Shown here: piece after piece, positions 41,644 through 50,586 of the stretch
Layout of the letters: the number at the start of each line of letters is the position of its first letter
Numbering within the stretch: position 1 is the first letter of the stretch
Assembly (NCBI GenBank): GCA_045605385.1
Contig: JAZUPW010000053.1
Span: 32,751-96,750, forward strand
Reading direction: 5' to 3'
Length of the DNA: 64,000 nt
Source of the DNA: SIG607 sp045605385
GTDB lineage: Bacteria; Bacillota; Clostridia; Oscillospirales; Acutalibacteraceae
Notes under the pieces: generated by a model
What the model saw: only the letters and a program-made list of their open reading frames with translations
The model's database searches: none
What the model was told of the DNA's origin: nothing
Program-made: the position numbers and the translations under genes

Positions 41644-43077
41644 TTATTCAAAGGTAAATGAATAAAGGTTACAATCGTTCATTGTGAATTTTACTTTTAT
41701 TTTTTTGCCAATTAAGTCTTTTAAAGACTTTGCAAATTCAACGGGTCGGTTTGTTGTGTTACCGAAGATATTATAGCTTTTATAGCCCTCAATTTCCTTG
41801 CCGTTTTCATCTAAAAGTTCAACGTATAGTCCGCCTGTTACCGAGGTTTCAAAGTTAATAAACATATTTTCACCATTTAAAACAAACGGCTTTGTTACAG
41901 CGTAAGCATCTTTATCGCCGTACCAAGAGAAAAATCCGTCAAGCCTTACGGTGTATCGGCGGAAATTAACCTTTTTAACGCGATAATTTTCACCCATAAT
42001 AAAAGAAATTTCTTTTGTTTCACCGTCATCGGCAACCGTTTCGTATAAGCCGTAAGCGGTGCAACAGTTTCCGTACCACCAATTCGTGCTTGATTCAATA
42101 CCGGGAGTAATAAAAGCTTTAGAACGCAGATTAAAGTTTAATCCGTCGGTTGAAGTCATAATAGCGCAGTCGGTAAAGGCTGTACCGCCGCGACCGAACT
42201 TTTCTATAATTTCTTTGCGTTTTTCAAAAAGCGGCATATACTTTAGGTTTTCAAAATCTGCTACGTGGTCTACGTATCTTAAGGGAAAACCTATAAGGGT
42301 GCTCTTTTCACGGTAGTATCGTGAAATCTGATTTGTATATAACTGCAGGTCTTTATGATTTTCTTCAAACTTAATAAAATCTATATATTCCCAGTTTCTG
42401 CAGTCTTTGCTTATGCCAAGGCGTACGTCACGTATATCGTTTGTCTGGTCTACGTCATCATAACACGTAGCGATTGTTCCGTCTTTATGGTGATAACCGC
42501 GGAAATACATATTATATTGCTTTGTGTCCTCGTTGTAAAAAATAGTATTGTACGTATCAAAAATACCCGGAAGCATAATTCTTTGCGCGTAATTAAAATC
42601 GTAACCGTCAGCGCTTATATAAAGGTCAAGAATATCTCTGCCCGAATCTCTTGCAAGAGCTTTGAACTTTTCGTTTTCGGGGCAATCGGGATTTTCATCG
42701 TAAAATACCGTAAAGGTATCAAGATTATTTCCGTTATCGCGCCAGAAGGTAATATTGTTGTCAGTTGATCCGTTATATTCAAATTTTCCTATATGTTTTT
42801 TCTTAAAGGTTTTACCGCCGTCAAAACTTTCAGCAACGCAAATGGCTCCCTTTTCCGGAAGACCTGTAGGTGACAAAAAACCGCTTTGGCCTCCTACACG
42901 GTAGTACAGTCTGTGTGTGTTGCCAACCTTTAAAACAGTAGCATAGCCGTTGTGAACGCCTTCCCAGATATCATCGCAAACAAGGGCTAAATCTTTCTTT
43001 TCGGGTTTGTGTTGACAAACGGTAACACCGTTGCTTTCGGAAAAATTCTTTTCATCCCAACATAAAAATCGTTGCAT
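41644..43077 (-). CDS. five-blade-propeller glycoside hydrolase-like protein (GH32/GH43/GH68 fold)
   Basis: This 477-residue cytosolic protein has repeated beta-blade patterns such as LYYRVGG, TFTVFYDENPDC, YNMYFRGYHHKDG and SFIMGENYRVKK, as in GH32/GH43 enzymes. The C-terminal 110 residues form a beta-sandwich like that of GH32. Catalytic acids cannot be assigned safely. Its ATG shares a base with the stop of the permease gene, so the two are translationally coupled. Confidence 0.6.
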   Translation of the reverse strand: MQRFLCWDEKNFSESNGVTVCQHKPEKKDLALVCDDIWEGVHNGYATVLKVGNTHRLYYRVGGQSGFLSPTGLPEKGAICVAESFDGGKTFKKKHIGKFEYNGSTDNNITFWRDNGNNLDTFTVFYDENPDCPENEKFKALARDSGRDILDLYISADGYDFNYAQRIMLPGIFDTYNTIFYNEDTKQYNMYFRGYHHKDGTIATCYDDVDQTNDIRDVRLGISKDCRNWEYIDFIKFEENHKDLQLYTNQISRYYREKSTLIGFPLRYVDHVADFENLKYMPLFEKRKEIIEKFGRGGTAFTDCAIMTSTDGLNFNLRSKAFITPGIESSTNWWYGNCCTAYGLYETVADDGETKEISFIMGENYRVKKVNFRRYTVRLDGFFSWYGDKDAYAVTKPFVLNGENMFINFETSVTGGLYVELLDENGKEIEGYKSYNIFGNTTNRPVEFAKSLKDLIGKKIKVKFTMNDCNLYSFTFE

Positions 43078-43769
43078 TAAATCTCTCTCCTTATTTTTTG
43101 TTTTGCGTTACTTATTCCGTTACGTGTTTTTATAAATGTAATTGCAGAACATACAACACTATAGATAGAATATATAAGCCAGATTACGTTGGCAATATCA
43201 TCACCAGTCATAATTGAATACAATACGATACTTGTAGTGCTTGATATGATTTGAAAAATGGTAAACTCTGCATATCTTAAAAGGCAAAGAACCGAAGAAA
43301 CAATACCAACAACGGTAATCGTATTGTCAAAAACAACGTGGGCAGAACCTAAAGCATTAAAAATAATATACAGTATTACCCAGACAAAAATCATAGATAG
43401 GAAAAGATAAAGTCTTGCTTTGTTTGATAAACGTTTTATTTCGGTTGTGCCTTTAGTGGTGTTTTTCTGCCAATTTATAAACGATGCTATCTGGAAAGGG
43501 AATGACATTAAAAGCGCGGTAAGAGCCTGACCGTATAGCTTCATATAAATAAAAGCCGCAACGTAAAGAAGTGAATTTACAGCGCCAAGCAACAATGAAT
43601 AACGGTTTACTCGTGTTTGCAAAAACATTACAATTGCCGATATCATAAGCGGTAAAGCGCGCAACGGGCTTATTTGTAATATAATTGATAATACCGTAAC
43701 CGATATAAGTTCAATAGCAGCCAGAAATACTGTAGGCGGCATTTTATTAATTGTTGGTGTTGTTTCCAT
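43077..43769 (-). CDS. PnuC-like membrane transporter
   Basis: This 230-residue protein has about seven predicted helices. GAVNSLLYVAAFIYMKLYGQ followed by FPFQIASFINW resembles the nicotinamide-riboside transporter PnuC and related SWEET-like permeases. Its start overlaps the regulator gene by 22 bases and its stop overlaps the propeller gene. Coupling to a sugar-type enzyme suggests the cargo may be a sugar or nucleoside rather than a vitamin; this is an inference. Confidence 0.65.
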   Translation of the reverse strand: METTPTINKMPPTVFLAAIELISVTVLSIILQISPLRALPLMISAIVMFLQTRVNRYSLLLGAVNSLLYVAAFIYMKLYGQALTALLMSFPFQIASFINWQKNTTKGTTEIKRLSNKARLYLFLSMIFVWVILYIIFNALGSAHVVFDNTITVVGIVSSVLCLLRYAEFTIFQIISSTTSIVLYSIMTGDDIANVIWLIYSIYSVVCSAITFIKTRNGISNAKQKIRREI

Positions 43770-44454
43770 TGTTCTTTATCCTTTGTCTGATTTCTGAAAA
43801 TGTTGTTCCGTACTGTTCCTTTATAATTCTTGAAATCTGGCGCTGTGAATAGTTAGTAGCTTCGGCTATTTCGCCTAAAGAAACCTGTGGACGAGAAAGC
43901 ATATAATCAATTATTATTTTTGCTTTGTTATTATCGGGAGATATTGGTTTATCCTTAACTATTTTTTTGAACAAGGCATAAATCAGACCGGAAGCATACG
44001 CTTTAAGTTGGCAAATGCCAAGTAAAGAACTATACAGTTCCGTGTTTTCAAAAGCAAAAACAGCATCTTTGTTTATATCCTGTATTTTTATAGGCTTTAA
44101 GGCATAGTTGTTAAGTGCATTTATAAAAGCACAGTAAAATGAACCGCCGTTTTCCGTTTTTTCTATTTCTATTGATAGCACCTTGTAATCCTTTGAAGAT
44201 GAATCATAAGTTATAGATTCGTGTATAACCGAGGGCGGAATAATGAGCAATTCATTGGGGTTTAAGGTAAGTGCGCGGTCTTTGAATCTGAATGTAACCG
44301 TATTTTCAAAGGAAAAATGTAGTTCATAAAAAATATGTGTATGCCATTGTTTACAGTGTTCTTCGGGAGAGTAGTTATCTGATTTTTCAAAATCAAAAAA
44401 TTTTAGTCTCGCGTCATTATATTCTAAGTCAATGAAATATACGTTTCTGCCCAT
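43747..44454 (-). CDS. AraC-type regulator with only one helix-turn-helix
   Basis: The product has 235 residues. An N-terminal cupin domain (about 1-150) contains WHTHIFYELHFSF and LIIPPSVIHES. The DNA-binding part has only the first AraC helix-turn-helix, VSLGEIAEATNYSQRQISRI, and ends a few residues after TTFSEIRQRIK. The second motif and the family signature are absent, and no remnant is found in other frames because the permease gene starts there. It could be a shortened but working regulator. Confidence 0.75.
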   Translation of the reverse strand: MGRNVYFIDLEYNDARLKFFDFEKSDNYSPEEHCKQWHTHIFYELHFSFENTVTFRFKDRALTLNPNELLIIPPSVIHESITYDSSSKDYKVLSIEIEKTENGGSFYCAFINALNNYALKPIKIQDINKDAVFAFENTELYSSLLGICQLKAYASGLIYALFKKIVKDKPISPDNNKAKIIIDYMLSRPQVSLGEIAEATNYSQRQISRIIKEQYGTTFSEIRQRIKNNGNNTNN

Positions 44455-44553
44455 AAAACCACTTCCTTAAAATAAATATATCAAACAGAAAATTAAAAGT
44501 CAATGTAATATAAGACAGCATTTCGTTTTTATGTCCGTATCCTGTATAACACG

Positions 44554-44610
44554 CAAAAAAATGCTCTGTCTAACGCCCTACGGGGCGTGGGCGAAAAGGC
44601 AGAGCATTAG
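44554..44610 (-). terminator. terminator of the acyltransferase-PAP2 operon
   Basis: AATGCTCTG pairs with CAGAGCATT, enclosing an inner GC-rich GCCC/GGGC hairpin. On the minus strand it ends in seven T residues. Confidence 0.8.
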
Positions 44611-44617
44611 TATATTT

Positions 44618-45298
44618 TCATTTAGCGCATTTTATCTTTTTAATCCAATAACGTTTTCCAAAAGCTATAATTTCAGCTAATACGCAAACAGGTATTGCCG
44701 CAAAGGCATCTACAACGGAATGCTGTTTAATAAATGCTGTTGAAAGGCATATAAGTATAACTGCAATAACAACAAATATTTTCCAAACCACATTTGCGTG
44801 CTTTTCTTTAAGCCAAACAGATGCAATACCTATTGAATATGCAACGTGCAAAGACGGACATACATTGGTGCTTGTATCAAAACTGTAAAGAAAACCTACA
44901 ATATCGGTTAAAAAATTATCCCTTGTAAACTCTTCGGGTCTTAAATCCTGTCGGTTAGGAAATATAATATAAATAGCCATTGCTACAATTTGCGTAACAA
45001 TTATAAAGGTCATAAAGGCTTTAAAACGGTCGGTATTATAAAGCGCAAAGTAAATAAGGGTTATTACTATAAGCAAATACCAGAAAACGTAAGGAATAAC
45101 AAACCATTCATTAAAGGGTATAATGTCATCTAAAAAACAATGTACGGGGTAGCAGTTGCGCTCGGGAATAAAATTTTCGGTAATAAAATAAAGCGCAAAA
45201 TAGCCAACCCAACCAAGCAGATATTTAAGATGTTCAAACTCTTTAGTATTAAGTTTAGATAAACGGAAAGTACGGTAGTCAACAACAGGTTTTCTCAT
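44618..45298 (-). CDS. PAP2-family membrane phosphatase
   Basis: The product has 226 residues and about six predicted helices. The PAP2 motifs are CPSLHVAYSIG (second motif) and IKQHSVVDAFAA (third motif with the nucleophilic His); the first motif region is weaker (FPNRQDLRPEEF). Such enzymes hydrolyse phosphatidic acid or undecaprenyl diphosphate. ATG 45298 overlaps the acyltransferase gene by 20 bases, fitting a lipid-synthesis pair; the longer frame to 45385 is not used. Confidence 0.82.
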   Translation of the reverse strand: MRKPVVDYRTFRLSKLNTKEFEHLKYLLGWVGYFALYFITENFIPERNCYPVHCFLDDIIPFNEWFVIPYVFWYLLIVITLIYFALYNTDRFKAFMTFIIVTQIVAMAIYIIFPNRQDLRPEEFTRDNFLTDIVGFLYSFDTSTNVCPSLHVAYSIGIASVWLKEKHANVVWKIFVVIAVILICLSTAFIKQHSVVDAFAAIPVCVLAEIIAFGKRYWIKKIKCAK

Positions 45299-46052
45299 TA
45301 TTTTCACCAGCCTTGTTAGATGGGTAATACTTTTTGGGAATATTTCTGTAAGGCACAACGGTATGCTCCGGCAACGCTTTTGCAATAGCAGTTATTTCTT
45401 CCATTAAATAATTGGTAATAAGTTTACGCTGTTCTTCCATAGAAATATCGGGGTTATAGTATATGGGTTTGCCGAAATACATTTTTTTAAGTTTCGGCGC
45501 AATATAAAGAGGCACAAACGCAACGCATTTTCCCGTCTTTTTATAATACATTTTTGCAACGTCTACAAATTTATCTTGAAAATTATAAATTATGTTATTG
45601 TATTCCTGGTTTTTTTCGGGAAAAATTACAACGTGGTTGCCCTCATTAAGCCTTTTAATTGTATTTCTGAAGGTTGAAAGCAACCTTGCATCGTGATAAA
45701 CGCCGATTGTTCTTGCATTGTTAAAGATACATACTGAAAGCGGAGCGATTATGTAAGACAAAAGTTTATAAAACGGGCGAATAAGTTTTGGTTTCTGCGA
45801 CCAAAAATCTGTATAAGCGTAATTCGGTACGTCTTTTAAATGCATCATACCTCCTGCGCACCAGGTGTAATTTTTTTCTTTTGGAAAATAAATTTCACAA
45901 ACTATGGGCCCGTTCATTTGGGTATGATTGCCTATAATAAGAGATGCTTCGTTTGGTATATTTTCTATACCCTCTGCAGTTGTTTTAGGATAAAAGAGCC
46001 ATATAAGTCCTCTTACCGCTTTAAAAATATACCAACTTAATTTTTTGCTCAA
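45279..46052 (-). CDS. lysophospholipid acyltransferase-like protein (PlsC superfamily)
   Basis: The product is a 257-residue protein. IIGNHTQMNGPIV is the acceptor motif, but the usual H-x4-D has Gly in place of Asp, and VVIFPEKNQEYNN stands where FPEGT is expected. The N-terminus is hydrophobic/amphipathic, suited to membrane association. The altered active-site motifs may mean a different acyl acceptor. It is coupled to the PAP2 gene downstream. Confidence 0.75.
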   Translation of the reverse strand: MSKKLSWYIFKAVRGLIWLFYPKTTAEGIENIPNEASLIIGNHTQMNGPIVCEIYFPKEKNYTWCAGGMMHLKDVPNYAYTDFWSQKPKLIRPFYKLLSYIIAPLSVCIFNNARTIGVYHDARLLSTFRNTIKRLNEGNHVVIFPEKNQEYNNIIYNFQDKFVDVAKMYYKKTGKCVAFVPLYIAPKLKKMYFGKPIYYNPDISMEEQRKLITNYLMEEITAIAKALPEHTVVPYRNIPKKYYPSNKAGENNEKTCC

Positions 46053-46128
46053 TTTTGCGCCTTCTTTGTAATCGTTTTAATATATTTTAGTAAAAAAATA
46101 TTAAAAATGTTTTAACAAAACAAAAATA

Positions 46129-47268
46129 TTATTTTGTTGCTTTAATTATTCTGAATACCTGTTCAGCGGTATTTGCCATATTATTATAGGCGTTTTTAGT
46201 ATTCATAGCATCTTCTAAAGAGCATACGCTTCTTAAAATCGGGAAGAAAGCATCTATTCCCGCATTGTTAAGCGCAGAGGCATCTTTGGTAACGCTTCCC
46301 GAAAAAGCAATAACGGTTTTGCCGTGTTTTTTGGCAAGTTTAGCAACGCCTACTGGTGCTTTACCCATAGCCGACTGACTGTCAAGTCTGCCTTCGCCTG
46401 TTATTACAATATCGGCATTTTTAATAAATTCTTCAAGTTTTGTTTTTTCTAATATAAGTTCTATGCCGTTTTTAAGTTCTGCATTCAAAAACGATAAAAA
46501 TGCGAAACCGAGTCCGCCGGCTGCACCTGCGCCTTTGGCGTCTTTATTGCTGTTTTTAAACAGCGTTTTTGTTATATCGGCATAATTTTCAAGCCAGGCA
46601 TCCATTTGTTTTATCATTTTTTCATCGGCGCCTTTTTGCGGACCGTAAACGGCACTGCAACCGTTAACACCGCAAAGCGGATTAGTAACGTCACAAGCAA
46701 CCGAAAAACGGCAATCTTTCAACTCTTTTAAAACCTTGTCGGTTTTAATTTCAACAAGAGTTTCAAGCCCATTAGCACCCAGAGGTACAGCGTTTTTATT
46801 ATTATCAAGAAATTCAAAACCTAAAGCCGAAAGCATTCCTATACCGCCATCGTTGGTGGCACTGCCGCCTATTCCTATAATAAAATTACGGCAACCGTTA
46901 TTAATGGCATCGGCTATCATTTCGCCCACGCCGTATGTAGTGGTATAAAGCGGATTGCGCTGTTCTTCATTTATAAGAGTTATTCCTGCCGCAGCGCTCA
47001 TTTCTATTACCGCGGTATTGGTTTCTTTAATAATAGTATATTCGGCATCGGTTCTGTTATTTAACGGACCGCACACGTTTACACGGCGTATTTCACCGCC
47101 CATACCTAAATAAAGCGCTTCGGTAGTACCCTCACCGCCGTCGGCAACGGGTCTTACGAAAACAGATGCATCTTTATATACGCGCAGTATTCCTTCTTTG
47201 GCGGCATTTCCCGCTTCAATAGAACTTAAACTGCCTTTAAAAGAGTCTATTGCAATTACAACCTTCAT
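46129..47268 (-). CDS. glxK: glycerate 2-kinase, GlxK type
   Basis: The 379-residue cytosolic kinase phosphorylates glycerate, feeding it into glycolysis. Family motifs are MKVVIAIDSFKGSLSSIEAG at the start, PVADGGEGTTEAL, GIGGSATNDGGIGMLSALG, GAAGGLGFAF and TGEGRLDSQSAMGK. It follows an ECF transporter S component by four bases, so the substrate may enter by that carrier. Confidence 0.95.
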   Translation of the reverse strand: MKVVIAIDSFKGSLSSIEAGNAAKEGILRVYKDASVFVRPVADGGEGTTEALYLGMGGEIRRVNVCGPLNNRTDAEYTIIKETNTAVIEMSAAAGITLINEEQRNPLYTTTYGVGEMIADAINNGCRNFIIGIGGSATNDGGIGMLSALGFEFLDNNKNAVPLGANGLETLVEIKTDKVLKELKDCRFSVACDVTNPLCGVNGCSAVYGPQKGADEKMIKQMDAWLENYADITKTLFKNSNKDAKGAGAAGGLGFAFLSFLNAELKNGIELILEKTKLEEFIKNADIVITGEGRLDSQSAMGKAPVGVAKLAKKHGKTVIAFSGSVTKDASALNNAGIDAFFPILRSVCSLEDAMNTKNAYNNMANTAEQVFRIIKATK

Positions 47269-47272
47269 CTTT

Positions 47273-47791
47273 TTAACTCCTTTTTGTAAACCCTACAATT
47301 AATGGTATAAGTATGAGTTGTATAATTATACCGGGCACGGCATCAATAATACCGCCGCTTATAAAGGCGGCAAAGGTGAAAACTTTGCCGTTTAAACCTA
47401 AAAGCAACGCTTTGGAAATACCCCATACAATTCTTCCGCCAAGCATAGCGCTAAAAAGAGCAATATACAGGGATTTTATGTTTTTATTTTTAAATAAATC
47501 ATATACAAAGCCCGAAATAAACCCGTAGGCGCAAAGTTCTAAAGCCATCCACACCGCGTTTGGGTAAAGCGGCGGCATTGAAAAAAGCAGTGAACGCATA
47601 AAGGGCAATATAAATCCCACTGCAAATCCGTATTTTTTATTACATAAAAATCCGCAAAGTAAAACGGGTAAATGCATTGGTAAAAGAGAATCGCCTATTT
47701 CTTTTATTTGCATTGTAAAAAGCGGCAGAACAATTCCTATACTCAAAAAAAGTGCTGAAAGTACAATATGGTTTAAACTTTTATTTTTCAT
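47273..47791 (-). CDS. ECF transporter substrate-binding (S) component
   Basis: This 172-residue membrane protein has about five or six helices. LLPMHLPVLLCGFLCNKKYG is the region typical of ECF S components, followed by the GFILPFMRSLLF and YGFISGFVYDLF segments. It depends on a shared energising module (EcfA/EcfT) not present in the window. It lies two bases after the phosphatase gene and four before glycerate kinase; the cargo is unknown. Confidence 0.85.
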   Translation of the reverse strand: MKNKSLNHIVLSALFLSIGIVLPLFTMQIKEIGDSLLPMHLPVLLCGFLCNKKYGFAVGFILPFMRSLLFSMPPLYPNAVWMALELCAYGFISGFVYDLFKNKNIKSLYIALFSAMLGGRIVWGISKALLLGLNGKVFTFAAFISGGIIDAVPGIIIQLILIPLIVGFTKRS

Positions 47792-47793
47792 AT

Positions 47794-48642
47794 TTAATAT
47801 TCAACATCAATATAAACAGGGAAGTGGTCTGAAAGCGGCATATAATAATCGGGATAAAAACGCTTAAAACTATTTATAACCATATCTTTCTTGTTTTTAA
47901 TAAGAATATGGTCAATAGAATCCTTAAAGCCTTTATCGTAAGGTGACATAGTAAAACCGTCGGCATAGCAGTAATGCATACCTATTGTTTCGTCTTTTTC
48001 TTCTGTTGCAATATCGTGGGTATGAACCCAACCTTTCTTGAATGCCAATTGCAACGCCTGTGTGTTTACAGATGTGTTCAAATCGCCCACAACAATAGCA
48101 GGGCAGTTATATTTTTCTATAAACTCTTCTACCTTATCAAGCAACAAATTTATTTGATATGTACGCGCTTCGTCTGAATGAGGTTGGTAATCTTTATGAT
48201 TTTTGTTGCTTGATTTCCACCAAAGATGTGTTGTTGCAAAAATAAGTTGTTTTCCGCTTTCTTTTTCGCTGAAAACAGCAATACTGTAAGACTTTGTACG
48301 GCAGTTATTAAAACTTCCCTTAAAATCGGGTACTTCTTCGCTGTAAACAAAACTTGCGGTTTCTTCTACAAAGAATTTATTTTTATTATAAAGAATAGGC
48401 GTATCTCTTCCGTAAAGGAATTCATAAGGCAGGTTGTCGTCTTCAATTAAGCGTCTTAAGCATTTACCCATAAATCCCGAACATTCCTGAAGACCTAAAA
48501 TATCGGGAAGGAGTTCCTTATAGGTTCTTAAAAAGCCTTTTGCGCGAACAGGGGCTGAACAGTCGTATCCTTTTTCTGCCCACTTATCGGTGTTTGCATC
48601 GCACCACCAAATATTATTGCTCATTATTCTTATATTGCTCAT
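47794..48642 (-). CDS. endonuclease/exonuclease/phosphatase (EEP) family protein
   Basis: A 282-residue cytosolic metal-dependent phosphoesterase. The N-terminal MSNNIWW strand, the acidic LQECSGF, the VVGDLNTS motif and the closing LSDHFPVYID are characteristic of EEP enzymes, which cut phosphodiester or phosphomonoester bonds in nucleic acids, lipids or sugars. ATG 48642 has AAGGTG upstream; GTG 48651 is part of that site. The metabolic operon suggests a small-molecule substrate. Confidence 0.85.
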   Translation of the reverse strand: MSNIRIMSNNIWWCDANTDKWAEKGYDCSAPVRAKGFLRTYKELLPDILGLQECSGFMGKCLRRLIEDDNLPYEFLYGRDTPILYNKNKFFVEETASFVYSEEVPDFKGSFNNCRTKSYSIAVFSEKESGKQLIFATTHLWWKSSNKNHKDYQPHSDEARTYQINLLLDKVEEFIEKYNCPAIVVGDLNTSVNTQALQLAFKKGWVHTHDIATEEKDETIGMHYCYADGFTMSPYDKGFKDSIDHILIKNKKDMVINSFKRFYPDYYMPLSDHFPVYIDVEY

Positions 48643-48660
48643 AAAAATCACCTTAAACCG

Positions 48661-50490
48661 TTATTTAACAGTAAATACCGCAGCATCGCAGGCGGGAATA
48701 GTAAACGGGTCGCCGTAAAGAACTTTATCTATTTGTTTTCCGCTTAGTTTAATATTTGTTTTTTGTTCTGTGTTAGAATAGTTTATTAATGTTATAACGT
48801 TACCGTTTTCGGTAATTCCCACAAACTTGTTGTCTTTAGCAATAGCGGCAGGTGTTAGTGTTTGATTTAAAATATATTCATATAATTTGTAAGCATCGCC
48901 GTCAAACGCATGGCTTTTGCCAAGCAGTGTTTCTTCAAACAAAAAGTTAACGTAGAAAACTTTTCCTTTGCCGTAGTTGTTAACTGTAATTAAAGGGTTG
49001 CCATCATTATCGGTTGCCAAAACGGAAGCGGTTGTAACCTTTAACTTCTGACGTATATCTCTGTTATAGAAAAGAGTAGCGCCGTCAAGTTCAAACTTTC
49101 CGCTGTCGGCAAAGCGTTCGGTTTCTTCAACTACAGAACCTAAAAATTCTTCGCGCTGTGTAAAAAATGCATTTGCATTTGAAATACAAACGGTAGCGCC
49201 GTTTGCCACTTTTTCTTTAAGTTGTTCATAATAGGGTTTATAAAGCCATTTATCGCCGTGAATACAAGGCAGGAAATATAACTTGCTGTCAGGAATATTT
49301 TTGTTTGGCGCAACAAAGTTTAAGGTGGCGCCTGCCTGTTTACCTAAAATAAAGGACATATAGGCAACGCCCCAATGGTCTTGATCTTTAGTTAAAAGAA
49401 CCGTTGCGTCGGTTTTTGGCGCACACAATTTCACCTCTGCTTTTTCTAACCATTCGGCAAATTTGCGCATTTCGTTTAAAAAGACTTTGGGCTGCTGATT
49501 TTCATCAAATAAACCAAGACCGCGTTCCAACATACTGTAGCGGTATGGCGGGTTATTTAAGTGGGTTTGTTCATTCATACACCACCAAAGTAGACCGCCG
49601 TTGTTGTGCGCCCAGTTCGAAAACAGATTTACGCGCATAAACGCAGCCGAAACGTCATCGTTACAAATACTGCAACCAAGAGTACCTATTTCTTCAACAA
49701 AACAAGGCTTTTTGCCTATATCGGAATATAAACGGCTTTCGCAGGTTGCGTGCATAAGGGTACGTATTGAATCAATGGGGTCTTTTGAACAGTGAGGAAC
49801 AAAAGCGGGGTAGGGGTGTGTGGTAAGCAGGTCGGTGCATCTTCCTTGATCTTCAATGGTCCATTTGCCATTTTCAACACCTAAGCCGTGCATTCCCGAA
49901 ATAACGGGGCGCGAAGAATCAACCGCTTTTATTGCATTGGAAATAGCACTGCTCCAAGAATAAGCGGTATCAGCAGAATCTGCGTTTGACATACAGTTAC
50001 ATTCGTTACCTAAATCCCATGCGATTATTTCTTTTCTTTCCTTAAAACGTGAAACAAAACCTTCAATAAAGTAATGTTCAAAACGAAGCGCAGTTGAATT
50101 GCTGAATAAGTTTTTACCGTTAAGCAAGGCGGGAACGTATAGTTTACCGCTCATCCAACCTGTTAGTAATCCTACAATAAGTTTAATGCCGTATTTATTC
50201 GCTAAATCGCAGAACTTTTCAAATCGCGAAAGCATTTCCTCGCTTAAAAAGAAAGGGTTTTCGGGTTCAACTTCACCTTCTAAAAGGTATTCACGAAAAG
50301 CGCCTTCGACGGTGAAAATAGGAATTACAGGCTGAAAATCGCGCCAGTTGGGGAACACGCGAATGGTGGTAAGTTTATTTTCGTTTAAAAGTTGTAAATC
50401 TTTCTCTACCTGCTTTTCATCCCAGTCGCGCCACATATCTGCGCCTGCATTATATGCCCAATAATTGCAACCAATTAAAAAGTCTTTCAT
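48661..50490 (-). CDS. GH5-like glycoside hydrolase with a beta-galactosidase-type C-terminal part
   Basis: This is a 609-residue cytosolic enzyme. The TIM barrel (about 1-340) starts IGCNYWAYNAGADMWRDWDE and has the clan-A catalytic glutamates in AWDLGNECNC (acid/base) and CFVEEIGTLGC (nucleophile). The region 380-530 resembles a flavodoxin-like domain and the last 60 residues a small beta domain, an arrangement like mannanase- or galactosidase-type enzymes. ATG 50490 follows AGGAGAG; the longer frame is rejected. It leads the operon with EEP, ECF-S and glycerate kinase genes. Confidence 0.82.
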   Translation of the reverse strand: MKDFLIGCNYWAYNAGADMWRDWDEKQVEKDLQLLNENKLTTIRVFPNWRDFQPVIPIFTVEGAFREYLLEGEVEPENPFFLSEEMLSRFEKFCDLANKYGIKLIVGLLTGWMSGKLYVPALLNGKNLFSNSTALRFEHYFIEGFVSRFKERKEIIAWDLGNECNCMSNADSADTAYSWSSAISNAIKAVDSSRPVISGMHGLGVENGKWTIEDQGRCTDLLTTHPYPAFVPHCSKDPIDSIRTLMHATCESRLYSDIGKKPCFVEEIGTLGCSICNDDVSAAFMRVNLFSNWAHNNGGLLWWCMNEQTHLNNPPYRYSMLERGLGLFDENQQPKVFLNEMRKFAEWLEKAEVKLCAPKTDATVLLTKDQDHWGVAYMSFILGKQAGATLNFVAPNKNIPDSKLYFLPCIHGDKWLYKPYYEQLKEKVANGATVCISNANAFFTQREEFLGSVVEETERFADSGKFELDGATLFYNRDIRQKLKVTTASVLATDNDGNPLITVNNYGKGKVFYVNFLFEETLLGKSHAFDGDAYKLYEYILNQTLTPAAIAKDNKFVGITENGNVITLINYSNTEQKTNIKLSGKQIDKVLYGDPFTIPACDAAVFTVK

Positions 50491-50554
50491 AACGTTCTCT
50501 CCTAAATAAAAGAATATCAAATTAATTATATATTGTAAAAACTTAACAGTCAAC

Positions 50555-50584
50555 AAAAAAAGACTGCAGAGCAGTCTTTTTTAT
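50555..50584 (-). terminator. terminator of the large secreted protein gene
   Basis: A hairpin of AGACTGC and GCAGTCT flanked by runs of A and T; on the minus strand it follows the stop at 50587. Confidence 0.8.
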
Positions 50585-50586
50585 AA

